From: Bog-159 sp963785255 | GTDB taxonomy: Bacteria; Acidobacteriota; Terriglobia; Bryobacterales; Bryobacteraceae | Assembly: GCA_963785255.1 (NCBI GenBank) | Contig: CAWAUR010000012.1 | Span: 399,160 to 463,159 of the forward strand | Reading direction: 5' to 3' | DNA length: 64,000 bases | Part shown: positions 51,191 to 60,233 of the stretch, piece after piece | How the letters are laid out: each line of letters opens with the position of its first letter | How positions within the stretch are numbered: position 1 is the first letter of the stretch | Notes under the pieces: generated by a model | Seen by the model: only the letters and a program-made list of their open reading frames with translations | Databases searched by the model: none | What the model was told of the DNA's origin: nothing | Made by a program: the position numbers and the translations under genes

Positions 51191-53035
51191 ATGACAAATC
51201 CAACGAGGAAACCGCTCCGGCTGTGGCCCGGCGTGGTCATCGTGATTCTGCAGTTGTTGATTCAGTATGTCGTTCCGCGCATCTGGCCCGACGCTCTGAT
51301 CTATGGTGTTTTTGGGGCCCTCGCCGGCACCGTGCTGGTCCTCTTGTGGTGGTTGTTCTTTAGCCGGGCGGCTTGGATCGAGCGGTTGGGCGCAGTTGTC
51401 GTAATGGTCCTCGCGCTGCTTGTCACCAGGCAACTCGTGGACGTGTCCATTGCCACAGGAGCGATGGGCTATCTGTTCCCCTTCCTGGCAATTCCCGGAC
51501 TGGGGGTCGCGCTGGTGCTGTGGGCGGTGGCCACCAGCCGTCTCTCCGACGGAATTCGGCGGGCCACCATGGTGGCGGCCATCCTGATCGCCTGTGGACT
51601 GTGGGCGCTGGTCCGCACCGGCGGCTTCACCGCGAGTAACTTTCATAACGACCTGCATTGGCGCTGGACGCCCACGCCCGAGGAGTTGCTGGTGGCCCAA
51701 GCCCGCAATAATCCGGCCGCGCTCCCGCTGGTTCGAACGGCCGCGCCGGCGGCGGCCCCATACGTCAGCCAGCCCGAAGTGGCCGCGCCAGCTCCGGCGG
51801 CGGCGAAGACGCCCGAGAAACAACGCGTGGCCCACGTCGGCGCGCCAGCCGCTGTGCCCACGACTCCCGCGGCAACCGAGAGCGGACCCTACTGGCCCGG
51901 CTTCCGCGGACCCCATCGCGACGATATCGTCACCGGCGTGCGCATCAAGACCGATTGGACGGCATCCCCTCCGGCAGCCCTGTGGCATAGGCCGGTCGGG
52001 CCGGGCTGGTCCTCCTTCGCTGTCGAGGGTGACCGCATCTACACCCAGGAACAGCGGGGTCCGGACGAGATTGTGGCCTGCTATAAACTCACGACCGGCG
52101 AGCCGGTCTGGGCGCATGCGGATCCCGCGCGGTTCTGGGAATCGAACGGCGGCCCCGGTCCGCGCGGCACGCCAACTCTCGCCAATGGCCGCGTGTACAC
52201 ATTCGGCGCCACCGGAATCGTGAACGTGCTCGACGCGCACGACGGCGCTGTGGTGTGGTCGCACAATGCCGCTGCCGATACGGGGATGAAGACGCCACAA
52301 TGGGGTTTCGCCAGCTCGCCGTTGGTGACGGGCGGCCAGGTTATCGTAGCCACCGCCGGACAGTTGATCGCTTATGACGCCGCCACGGGCGCGCGCCGCT
52401 GGTCGGGCCCGGCCCACGGCGTCAGCTACAGTTCGCCGCAGCTCGCAACCCTCGACGGAGTCCCGCAGGTCCTGCTGTTAAGCGAGGCCGGTCTTACCAG
52501 CGTGGCGCTGGCCGACGGCAAGGTGCTCTGGGACTACGCATGGCCCGGGTACCCGATCTTGCAGCCGGCTCTGACCACGGACGGCGACGTTCTCGTCAGC
52601 GTCACCGTCGACAGCGGCATTCGACGCCTGGCTCTGGCGCACGCGTCCGGCGGATGGACCGCTGAAGAACGCTGGACTTCGAAAGGGCTAAAGCCCTACT
52701 TCAACGACTTCGTGACGCACGATGGGCACGCCTACGGCTTCGACGGCAGCATCCTGTCTTGCATCGATCTAAAGGATGGCAAGCGTGTTTGGAAAGGCGG
52801 ACGTTACGGAAACGGCCAGCTTCTCCTGCTGGCCGATCAGGATCTGCTGTTGGTAACCTCCGAAGAGGGTGAACTGGTATTGGTCGGGGCCACCCCCGAT
52901 CAGTTCAAGGAGGTTGCGCGCGCCCCGGGCATCGAGGGCAAGACGTGGAATCACCCGGTGCTGGCCGGGGATGTCTTGCTGGTGCGTAATGGCGAGCAGA
53001 TGGCCGCCTTCCGGCTGGCTTTGACCAGCCGCTGA
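51191..53035 (+). CDS. membrane-anchored PQQ-like beta-propeller protein
   Basis: 614 residues. Five or so membrane helices in the first 145 residues (LWPGVVIVILQLLIQYVVP, ALIYGVFGALAGTVLVLLWW, ...), a Pro/Ala-rich linker (about 180-235), then a PQQ-type eight-blade propeller with repeats such as GDRIYTQEQRGPDEIVACYK LTTGEPVW and AYGFDGSILSCIDLKDGKRV W. The opening YWPGFRGPHRDDIV is typical of the 'outer membrane protein assembly BamB-like/PQQ' proteins of Acidobacteria and Planctomycetes. No dehydrogenase active-site motif is evident, so enzymatic activity is not implied. Confidence 0.88.
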   Translation: MTNPTRKPLRLWPGVVIVILQLLIQYVVPRIWPDALIYGVFGALAGTVLVLLWWLFFSRAAWIERLGAVVVMVLALLVTRQLVDVSIATGAMGYLFPFLAIPGLGVALVLWAVATSRLSDGIRRATMVAAILIACGLWALVRTGGFTASNFHNDLHWRWTPTPEELLVAQARNNPAALPLVRTAAPAAAPYVSQPEVAAPAPAAAKTPEKQRVAHVGAPAAVPTTPAATESGPYWPGFRGPHRDDIVTGVRIKTDWTASPPAALWHRPVGPGWSSFAVEGDRIYTQEQRGPDEIVACYKLTTGEPVWAHADPARFWESNGGPGPRGTPTLANGRVYTFGATGIVNVLDAHDGAVVWSHNAAADTGMKTPQWGFASSPLVTGGQVIVATAGQLIAYDAATGARRWSGPAHGVSYSSPQLATLDGVPQVLLLSEAGLTSVALADGKVLWDYAWPGYPILQPALTTDGDVLVSVTVDSGIRRLALAHASGGWTAEERWTSKGLKPYFNDFVTHDGHAYGFDGSILSCIDLKDGKRVWKGGRYGNGQLLLLADQDLLLVTSEEGELVLVGATPDQFKEVARAPGIEGKTWNHPVLAGDVLLVRNGEQMAAFRLALTSR

Positions 53036-53092
53036 TGGCGCTGATAAGGCGGCTTGACACATCTGCGCGGAACGCGCGACGATTTAAAAGAC

Positions 53093-53485
53093 GTGAACAT
53101 CGACGAACGCCTCGAAGCCTTGACGCAAAGCCTGGAGTTGCTCGCGCACATGCATGCGGACACCGATGCGCGGCAAATTGCCGCGGACGAGCGTGCACGC
53201 GCTGCGGACGAGCGTGCACGCGCCGCGGACGAGCGTGCACGCGCCGCCGAGGAACGGCACAACCGTGAAATGGAAGATATCCGCCGGTTAGAGCGCGCAA
53301 CCCGGTCCGACTTGCGGCGTGCTTTCGCCATGGGAGTGCGGGAGGCGCGTAATGCGCGAAGGCGCCGTCAGGAATTGGACGAAAAAATCACCCAACTCGC
53401 CGCCGCCCAATTGGTCACCGAGGAAAAGCTCCAGCTATTCATTGAATCGCTTCGGCGCGGCACCAACGGAAGATCGCAACAATAG
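53093..53485 (+). CDS. coiled-coil protein, tandem paralogue 1
   Basis: 130 residues from a GTG: NIDERLEALTQSLELLAHMH, then a coiled coil with three 21-bp DNA repeats coding ADERARA, the block EMEDIRRLERATRSDLRRAF AMGVREARNARRRRQELDEK and a C-terminus ITQLAAAQLVTEEKLQLFIE. Strongly similar to the next gene and to the one at 49.67 kb. TTGACA stands about 35 bases before the start. The C-terminal block resembles a motif in many small acidobacterial proteins; function unknown. Confidence 0.7.
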   Translation: MNIDERLEALTQSLELLAHMHADTDARQIAADERARAADERARAADERARAAEERHNREMEDIRRLERATRSDLRRAFAMGVREARNARRRRQELDEKITQLAAAQLVTEEKLQLFIESLRRGTNGRSQQ

Positions 53486-53558
53486 GGATCTGCGGCAGTG
53501 CCCCCAAAGGCCCGCAGCCTTGACACACCGCCGCGGAACGCGCGACGATTCAAGAGAC

Positions 53559-53921
53559 GTGAACATCGACGAACGGCTCGAAGCCCTGACGCAAAGCTTG
53601 GAGTTGCTGGCGCACATGCAGGCGGACTCCGAAGCGCGGCACGACCGTGAAATGGAAGATATTCGCCGCGAAGCGCGGAAGATGCGCGTCGATTTTCGGC
53701 GAGCGTTTGCCATGGGTGTGCGGGAGGCGCGCAACGCCAGAGTGCGCCGTCAGGAACTCGAAGCCAAGTTTGACGAGAAGATGACCCAGGTCGCTGCCTC
53801 CGAAGCGAAACTCGACGAAAAGATGACCCAGCTCGCGGCGGCCCAATTAGTCACCGAGGAGAAACTCCAGCGCTTCATCGATACGCAGGCGCGCGGCTCG
53901 AATGAAAACTCGAAACAGTAG
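53559..53921 (+). CDS. coiled-coil protein, tandem paralogue 2
   Basis: 120 residues from GTG. Shares NIDERLEALTQSLELLAHM and the AFAMGVREARNAR block with paralogue 1, but lacks the ADERARA repeats and instead has a duplicated (A/E)KxDEKMTQ(V/L)AA segment near the C-terminus. The upstream 40 bases (TTGACAC..CGCGGAACGCGCGACGATT) are also duplicated, so promoter and gene were copied together. Confidence 0.7.
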   Translation: MNIDERLEALTQSLELLAHMQADSEARHDREMEDIRREARKMRVDFRRAFAMGVREARNARVRRQELEAKFDEKMTQVAASEAKLDEKMTQLAAAQLVTEEKLQRFIDTQARGSNENSKQ

Positions 53922-53986
53922 TCCCCACCACCCACCACCTACAACCCACCACCCATCAAAACCCTGCACCCCGCGCCCCGCCATAT

Positions 53987-53992
53987 TATAAT
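53987..53992 (+). promoter_or_regulatory. -10 box of ilvE, leaderless start
   Basis: Perfect TATAAT with six bases between it and the ilvE ATG. Transcription would start at or next to the A of the ATG. No clear -35 box and no ribosome binding site, consistent with a leaderless message. Confidence 0.6.
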
Positions 53993-53998
53993 TAAGCC

Positions 53999-54946
53999 AT
54001 GCTGACGCCCACCCAACGAATCTGGCACAACGGACGTTTTATCCCTTGGGACCAAGCCACCATCCACATCCTCTCGCACGTCGTGAGCTACGGGACCAGC
54101 GTTTTTGAAGGCATACGCTGCTACGCCACACCCGCCGGACCTGCCATCTTCCGTCTGCGCGACCACGTCCGCCGGCTTACCGATTCCGCCAAGATCTACC
54201 GCATGGATCTGGGCTACTCGCGCGACCAACTGGCCGAGGCCATGCAGGAGCTGGTCCGTGTCAACGACATGGAATCCTGCTATATCCGCCCCATCGCCAT
54301 CCGGGCCTATGGCGATATCGGCGTCAATCCGCTGCACAACCCGGTGGATGTGTATCTGGCCTGCTGGGTGTGGGGCAAGTATCTCGGTGAAGAGGCGCTG
54401 GCGAGCGGCGTGGATGTCTGCGTTTCAAGCTGGAAGCGCATCGCCCCCAATACCCTGCCCGCCTTGGCCAAAGCCGGCGCCAATTACATGAATTCGCAGC
54501 TTATCAAAATGGAAGCCATCACCAACGGCTATACCGAAGGCATCGCCCTCGACGAAGCCGGTTATGTGAGCGAAGGCTCCGGCGAGAATATTTTCCTGGT
54601 GCGCGATGGCCGCCTGCATACGCCGCCGTTGGGCGCTTCCGTGCTGCCCGGTGTGACGCGCGATACGGTGCTGTGCCTGGCGCGGGATCTGGATATTCCG
54701 GTGGTCGAAACCATCGTGCCGCGCGAAATGCTTTATATCGCCGACGAAGTGTTCTTTACCGGCACGGCCGCTGAAATTACGCCGATCCGCTCGGTCGATC
54801 GTATCGAGATCGGCAAAGGACATCGCGGCCCGGTTACAGAAAGGTTGCAGAAGGAATTTTTCGCGCGCATCAACGGCGCGGTTCCCGATCGGTATGGATG
54901 GCTGTCGCCGGTACACGCACGACAGCCAGTGGGCGTTGACAAGTAG
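53999..54946 (+). CDS. ilvE: branched-chain amino acid aminotransferase
   Basis: 315 residues, fold type IV PLP enzyme. SYGTSVFEGIRCY and the PLP lysine Lys158 in LAKAGANYMNSQLIKMEA, then GYVSEGSGENIFLVRDG, LPGVTRDTVLCLARDLDIPV and EVFFTGTAAEITPIRSVD, all diagnostic for IlvE. Catalyses the last step of Leu, Ile and Val synthesis. Single gene with its own promoter. Length is normal. Confidence 0.95.
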   Translation: MLTPTQRIWHNGRFIPWDQATIHILSHVVSYGTSVFEGIRCYATPAGPAIFRLRDHVRRLTDSAKIYRMDLGYSRDQLAEAMQELVRVNDMESCYIRPIAIRAYGDIGVNPLHNPVDVYLACWVWGKYLGEEALASGVDVCVSSWKRIAPNTLPALAKAGANYMNSQLIKMEAITNGYTEGIALDEAGYVSEGSGENIFLVRDGRLHTPPLGASVLPGVTRDTVLCLARDLDIPVVETIVPREMLYIADEVFFTGTAAEITPIRSVDRIEIGKGHRGPVTERLQKEFFARINGAVPDRYGWLSPVHARQPVGVDK

Positions 54947-55162
54947 GTAGCTGCGCGCACACCCCGGAAAGCCACCTCCCCCGAGATTTGCTTTCCAGGA
55001 TGAGCCGCAGCCGATGGACTATTTCTTTGTAGCCTATGCGCGCCGGAAAGTGCCAGAGAGAAGTTTAGATTTGCCGCGCTTTTCAACAAATTTTTGGGGT
55101 TGCAAAATCTTGCGTTTGCCAGCCGCCGCTTGTGGCTATCCTGTGCATAAAGCAGAGCCCGC

Positions 55163-56302
55163 ATGAATTGTCTTGGAATTGAAACTTTCGGCGGCACTCC
55201 GGTGCTGGTGACCTTCGACCGCACCATCACGTCCGTCGAACTGGCGGAAGGCGCGGGCGGACTCTACGTCGCTCCAGGATTCATCGATATTCAGGTGAAC
55301 GGCTTTCTGGGCGTCGATTTCAACAATCCCAAGTGCACCCGCGAGCAGATCGCGCACGCCATTCGCGGACTCTTCGCCACGGGCGTAACGCGCTTTTATC
55401 CCACGGTCATCACCGGTTCGCCGGCCGATATGCGGGGGGCGCTTCGCAATCTTCGCTGCGCGCAGGAAACCTTGCGGGAAGGCATGGCCATCGATGGTTT
55501 CCATGTGGAAGGTCCGCATATCTCACCCGACGACGGCCCGCGCGGCGCGCATCCCCTCCGCTGGGTGCGCCCGCCGGATCTCGATGAATTCCACCGCTGG
55601 CAGGAAGTTACCGGCAATCAAGTTCGCATTGTGACCCTGGCGCCCGATTGGCCGCAGTCGCTCCGTTATATCGAAGCCATCACCGCCGAAGGCGTAGTGG
55701 CCAGCATCGGCCACACCAACGCCACTGCCCAACAGATTTCGGACGCGGTAAGCGCCGGCGCTTCGCTCTCCACGCATTTGGGCAACGGCGCCCACGCCGT
55801 GATGCGGCGTCATCCGAATTACATCTGGGAGCAGTTAGCCGAGGATGGCCTGATGGCCGACTTCATCGTGGATGGTATTCACTTGCCGCCGTCTTTCCTG
55901 AAGGTCGCGCTGCGCGCCAAGACGGTGGGCCGTTCCGTCCTGATTACCGACGCCGCCGCCCCCGCCGGCTGCGCGCCCGGACGTTATTATCTGGGCGAAC
56001 AGGCCGTCGAGCTGACCGCCGATAATCGGGTGATGCTGGTAGGCCAAGAGCGCCTGGCCGGCTCGGCGTTACGTATGGATCGCGGCGTCGAAAACCTCAT
56101 GCGTATCGCGCACCTCAGCTTGAAAGATGCTGTCAGGATGGCGACCACCAACGCCGCGCAGGCCGGTGGGGTCCCCGGCCGTACCATGGGACTGGCACCC
56201 GGCGAACGAGCAGACTTGATCCAGTATGACTTTAATTCATCCGACTTATCCATCACAATAAAAGCTACATATGTATCAGGTGAGCAAGTCTACAAAGCCT
56301 GA
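55163..56302 (+). CDS. nagA: N-acetylglucosamine-6-phosphate deacetylase
   Basis: 379 residues, amidohydrolase fold. PGFIDIQVNGFLGVDF replaces HxH as in single-metal NagA enzymes; FHVEGPHISPDDGPRGAHP and SIGHTNATAQQISDAVSAGA ... THLGNGAHAVMRRHP supply metal and substrate contacts, LITDAAAPAGCAPG the catalytic Asp region. Removes acetyl from GlcNAc-6-P in amino-sugar recycling. A 216-base upstream region separates it from ilvE. No nagB is seen nearby. Confidence 0.93.
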   Translation: MNCLGIETFGGTPVLVTFDRTITSVELAEGAGGLYVAPGFIDIQVNGFLGVDFNNPKCTREQIAHAIRGLFATGVTRFYPTVITGSPADMRGALRNLRCAQETLREGMAIDGFHVEGPHISPDDGPRGAHPLRWVRPPDLDEFHRWQEVTGNQVRIVTLAPDWPQSLRYIEAITAEGVVASIGHTNATAQQISDAVSAGASLSTHLGNGAHAVMRRHPNYIWEQLAEDGLMADFIVDGIHLPPSFLKVALRAKTVGRSVLITDAAAPAGCAPGRYYLGEQAVELTADNRVMLVGQERLAGSALRMDRGVENLMRIAHLSLKDAVRMATTNAAQAGGVPGRTMGLAPGERADLIQYDFNSSDLSITIKATYVSGEQVYKA

Positions 56303-58901
56303 CTGTGGGGCAGGCACTCTGCCTGCGGCGGCCTCGAAGGCCGCCGTCTTGCTTTCCTTCCTGCTAACGATGCATCTCCTAACCGCCGCCCCCACCGAAG
56401 GAGTCTCGCACGAACTAGCCAAGTCTCGTGCCAGCAATATCTCCGATGTCCGTTATCATCTATCGCTAGAACTAAATCCCGATTCCAACCAACTCCCCGG
56501 CAAAGCCGGGATCTCCTTCCGGCTTGCCAACACTCACGATCCGATAATCCTGGACTACCGCGACGGCTCCTTCGCCAACCTCACCGTCAACGGAGCCCCA
56601 GCCGAATCCCAATCCGTCAACGGCCACATCGTCATCCCCGCCCGCTATTTCACCCCCGGCCAAAACCACATCGCGCTCAATTTCACTTCCGGCATCGCCC
56701 CCTCCGGCCGCGCCATCACCCGCTTTCTCGACCGCGACGATGGCGCTCAATACATCTACTCGCTCTTCGTCCCCATGGACGCCAGCCAGGCGTTTCCCTG
56801 CTTCGATCAGCCCGATCTGAAAGCCCGCTTCGACCTGGACATGACCGCGCCCGATAACTGGGCTGTGGTCTCCAACACACGCATCGAAGCCGCCAAACCT
56901 GCTAAGCCGGGCTATCGCAACACGGATTTCGCCGAAACCCAGCCGCTGCCGACCTACCTCTTCGCCTTCGCCGCCGGACCCTTCCGCATGATTCCCGGCG
57001 AAGGCTTCCGCCTCTTCGTGCGCCAGTCGAAGTTCGACCGCGCAAATGAAGAAGCACCTGAAGTTCTGCATATCGCGCGCGCCGGCATACGATACCTGGC
57101 CGAGTACTTCAAGCACACCTTCCCATTCGGCAAATACGATCTGGTTTTGATCCCCGGCTTCCCATTCGGCGGCATGGAGCACGCCGGCGCCACGTTCCTG
57201 CGCGAAGAATCCATCCTGTTCCGCTCGGTTCCCACCGAGAGCGACAAAATCCAACGCGCCGCGCTGGTGTTACATGAAACCGCGCACCAATGGTTCGGCG
57301 ATTTCGTCACCATGCGCTGGTTCGACGATCTGTGGCTTAAAGAAGGCTTCGCGCAATACATGGCGTATCAGGCGCTGGCCACGCTGCACCCGCCGGACGA
57401 GATCTGGGAGCGCTTCTACCAATCGTTTAAGCCTCCCGCGTATGCCATTGATGCCACTCAAGGTACCACGCCCATTCATCAATCGATTGCCAATTTGAAG
57501 GACGCCAAGTCGGCCTACGGCGCCATCGTTTATTCGAAGACGCCCGGCATCCTGCGGCAGCTTTCTTTCGTGATCGGCGAGACGGCTTTTCGCGACGGCG
57601 TGCGCCTGTTCCTGCGCGAGCACGCCTACGGAAACGCCGATTGGGACGACCTGATTCATGCCTACGAACGCGCCTCCGGCAAGCCTCTGGCCGCTTGGGC
57701 GGACGCCTGGATTAAGCAGCGCGGCATGCCGCAAGTGGATGTCACGTGGTCGTGCAAAGACGGTGTGCTGGACCGATTGACGCTTCGCCAGACCGATGTT
57801 TTGAACGAAGGCCAGCTCTGGCCGATCCAAACGCAGATCCTGCTGGCCTACGAGGGCGCACCGCTGGTGACGGTATCCGCGCAACTCGCGGGCGCTACGG
57901 CGGATGTGCCAGAATCGATTGGCAGGGCCTGCCCCGCCTGGGTCTTTGCCAACGACCAGGATCACGCTTACGGCCGGTTTCTGCTGGACGAACGCAGCCA
58001 GCAGTATGTGATCGGCCACATCGGCTCCATCGCCGAGCCGTTCCGCCGCGCGCTCATTTGGGGCGCTCTCTGGGACGGCGTGCGCGAACTGCGCCTGTCG
58101 CCTTCAGACTACATCCGGCTGGCGGTGCGCGCGCTCCCTGTCGAGAACGACGACGCCATCACGCAGAGCGTCCTGGCCCACGCGGCCGGTGCGTTCACAC
58201 GATACTTGCGCCGTGCACAAAGGGCCTCCCTCGCGCCAGAGCTTGAAGTGATGCTCGAACATCGCATGCAGGATGCACCCGATCTCAGCCTGCGTATTCT
58301 TTATTACCGGGCGTTCCGCGGCATCGCCACCACGCCCGCGGCGCTCGGCAAGTTGAAGCAAATCCTAGCCGGCGAATCCGGCGTGCCGGGACTCGAGATC
58401 AAGCCGCTCGATCGCTGGACTATGATCGCCGCGCTACTTGCGCAATCCGATCCCGACGCGCCGGCACTGCTCGATGCCGAAGAAAAGCGTGACACTTCAG
58501 GCGACGGCCGCAAGTACGCATATGCCACCAAAGCCGCCCGCCCCGATGCGGCTACAAAGAGCCACTACTTCAACGACTACTTGGAAAACACCGCGCGCCA
58601 GGAAGATTGGATTGAGCAAAGCCTGCCGATGTTCAACTACTGGAACCAATCGGGCTTGACGCTTCCCTATCTGGAGAAGGCGCTCAATTCCCTGCCCCAG
58701 ATTAAGCGCGACCGCAAGATCTTCTTCGTGCTCGCCTGGCTGAACGCATTCATCGGCGGTCAGGACAGCGCGGCGGCGGCACAGGAGATCCGTCAATGGC
58801 TCGCCGCGCATCCGCCCGAACCGGACCTGCAACGGAAGGTGCTTGAGGTCTTGGATGAACTCGACCGCACCGTGCGCATCCGCGCGCGGTTCAGTTTGTA
58901 G
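56271..58901 (+). CDS. exported M1 family metallo-aminopeptidase
   Basis: Up to 876 residues. Catalytic M1 domain with zinc motif HETAHQWFGD at 335-344, the downstream Glu in DDLWLKEGFAQYMAYQ and an exopeptidase motif GGMEHAG (GAMEN in the family). C-terminal ERAP1-like helical domain from about 530. The start is uncertain: ATG 56271 overlaps nagA by 32 bases, GTG 56280 is next, and codons 12-25 are supplied by a palindromic repeat, after which comes a secretion signal (AAVLLSFLLTMHLLTAAPTE). Confidence 0.92.
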   Translation: MYQVSKSTKPDCGAGTLPAAASKAAVLLSFLLTMHLLTAAPTEGVSHELAKSRASNISDVRYHLSLELNPDSNQLPGKAGISFRLANTHDPIILDYRDGSFANLTVNGAPAESQSVNGHIVIPARYFTPGQNHIALNFTSGIAPSGRAITRFLDRDDGAQYIYSLFVPMDASQAFPCFDQPDLKARFDLDMTAPDNWAVVSNTRIEAAKPAKPGYRNTDFAETQPLPTYLFAFAAGPFRMIPGEGFRLFVRQSKFDRANEEAPEVLHIARAGIRYLAEYFKHTFPFGKYDLVLIPGFPFGGMEHAGATFLREESILFRSVPTESDKIQRAALVLHETAHQWFGDFVTMRWFDDLWLKEGFAQYMAYQALATLHPPDEIWERFYQSFKPPAYAIDATQGTTPIHQSIANLKDAKSAYGAIVYSKTPGILRQLSFVIGETAFRDGVRLFLREHAYGNADWDDLIHAYERASGKPLAAWADAWIKQRGMPQVDVTWSCKDGVLDRLTLRQTDVLNEGQLWPIQTQILLAYEGAPLVTVSAQLAGATADVPESIGRACPAWVFANDQDHAYGRFLLDERSQQYVIGHIGSIAEPFRRALIWGALWDGVRELRLSPSDYIRLAVRALPVENDDAITQSVLAHAAGAFTRYLRRAQRASLAPELEVMLEHRMQDAPDLSLRILYYRAFRGIATTPAALGKLKQILAGESGVPGLEIKPLDRWTMIAALLAQSDPDAPALLDAEEKRDTSGDGRKYAYATKAARPDAATKSHYFNDYLENTARQEDWIEQSLPMFNYWNQSGLTLPYLEKALNSLPQIKRDRKIFFVLAWLNAFIGGQDSAAAAQEIRQWLAAHPPEPDLQRKVLEVLDELDRTVRIRARFSL
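56305..56345. repeat. palindromic element, GTGGGGCAGGC family, inside the M1 reading frame
   Basis: GTGGGGCAGGCACTCTGCCT then GCGGCGGCCTCGAAGGCCGC. Third copy of the element at 25596 and 31236, here lying across the nagA stop/M1 start junction and translated as CGAGTLPAAASKAA if the M1 start lies upstream. Confidence 0.85.
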
Positions 58902-59469
58902 CAGGCGGGATCGTGACGCGCGCGTAAATGCGCCCCAGCGGGATCGTGACGCCGAGGGAATCGATCTTCAATTCAGCGTTCGGCCCTTCATATTCGTGAA
59001 AACTCCAGGTGCCGTCCGGCTGACGTGTGAAGTGCTCTACATGGATCTCATCCTGGCTGACCAGGAGATAGTCTTTCAGCGACTCAATGGTCCGGTAGAG
59101 CCGGAATTTCACGCCCCGGTCGTATTTTTCAGTCGATGGCGATAGCACCTCGAAGACCACCAGCGGATTCAGAAGGTTGTCGTCATGCGCATCGGGTGTC
59201 GTGGGTGCGCAAGCCACGGAGACATCGGCGTAAAGGTACGCGCGATTTGACACCATGATCCGCATATCGGACCCAAGAACCTCGCAGCCGCTGCCGCGCA
59301 ACGCGGCATCGAGTTCAACCGAAAGATTGTGCTGTAGCCGGACGTGGTCGACCGAAGCCCCGGCCATGGCGAACATCTCGCCATTTACGAATTCGCTGCG
59401 AAACTCCGCCGCGCGCTCCATGGCGAGGTACTCCTGCTCAGTCAAGTTGGATATGGGGTTCGAAGCCAT
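58891..59469 (-). CDS. Uma2 family (PD-(D/E)XK-fold) protein
   Basis: 192 residues, complete: TEQEYLAMERAAEFRSEFVN GEMFAMAG, HNLSVELDAALRG, LYADVSVACAPT, NPLVVFEVLSPSTEKYDRGV KFRLYRTIESLKDYLLVSQD, and C-terminal IPLGRIYARV. The Asp in the ADVSV motif and Glu in FEVLSPST correspond to the nuclease-like active site. Uma2 proteins are multi-copy in Cyanobacteria and Acidobacteria; their activity in cells is unproven. Tail-to-tail overlap of 11 bases with the M1 gene. Confidence 0.9.
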   Translation of the reverse strand: MASNPISNLTEQEYLAMERAAEFRSEFVNGEMFAMAGASVDHVRLQHNLSVELDAALRGSGCEVLGSDMRIMVSNRAYLYADVSVACAPTTPDAHDDNLLNPLVVFEVLSPSTEKYDRGVKFRLYRTIESLKDYLLVSQDEIHVEHFTRQPDGTWSFHEYEGPNAELKIDSLGVTIPLGRIYARVTIPPATN

Positions 59470-59496
59470 CCGCCACCTTTTCGCAGTTTAGCACCG

Positions 59497-60076
59497 CTAG
59501 GAAATCTCGGACCGGATCGTGACACCATCGTAGATCCGCCGAAGTGGAATCGAAACATTGATCGAATCGATTTTCAGTTCCGCATCGGGACCTTCGTATT
59601 CGTGGCGAAGCCAAGAACCGTCCGGTTGCCAAACGTGACGCTCGATGCGCATCTTATCCTGGCTCACCAGCACGTAGTCGCTGAGGGAGCCCGATGCTCC
59701 GATAGAGTTCCGATCTTGTGCCGCGATCGAACGCCTCGGTCGACGGCGACATAACCTCGAACACCGCAACGGGATTTTCAATAATGTCGGCATCCTGATC
59801 GAGCGTATGCCCATCTGGGATGATCGAGACGTCTGGGTACACGTAGGCATTGCTGGACACTCTGAGCCGGCTTTGGGAGCCGAGCGGCTCTGAGGGGCTA
59901 TTTTTCAGCGCCAATACAAGTTGCACCAGCAGATTCGACTGGATCAGGACATGCCGGATCACGACGATGGGCCTGGGGAACATCTCGCCATCGATGAACT
60001 CGCTGCGAAACTCCGCCGCCCGCTCAATGGCAAGATATTCCTGTTCCGTCAGCTTGGATATGGGGTTCGAGGCCAC
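59497..60076 (-). pseudogene. Uma2 family protein, frameshifted paralogue
   Basis: Starts MASNPISKLTEQEYLAIERA AEFRSEF, nearly the same as the adjacent copy, and runs to FDRGTRSELYRSIG. The frame then breaks at a run of three C/G at 59690-59692, and SLSDYVLVSQDKMRIERHVW ... NVSIPLRRIYDGVTI continues in another frame. Removal of one G restores a full-length protein. The two genes are a tandem duplication. Confidence 0.85.
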
Positions 60077-60233
60077 ACGCCACCTTTCCCGCAGTTTACC
60101 ACCGCCTGCGCGCGAACCGAGTGACCAGACGTTTGCAGGCTAAGCATCCCATTTGCAGAAGGAAACACGCCCTCTTCTTCCCTGTTATTGGAACCGTCGA
60201 TTTGTGAGGCGAATCCTCTAAAAGATATGATAC

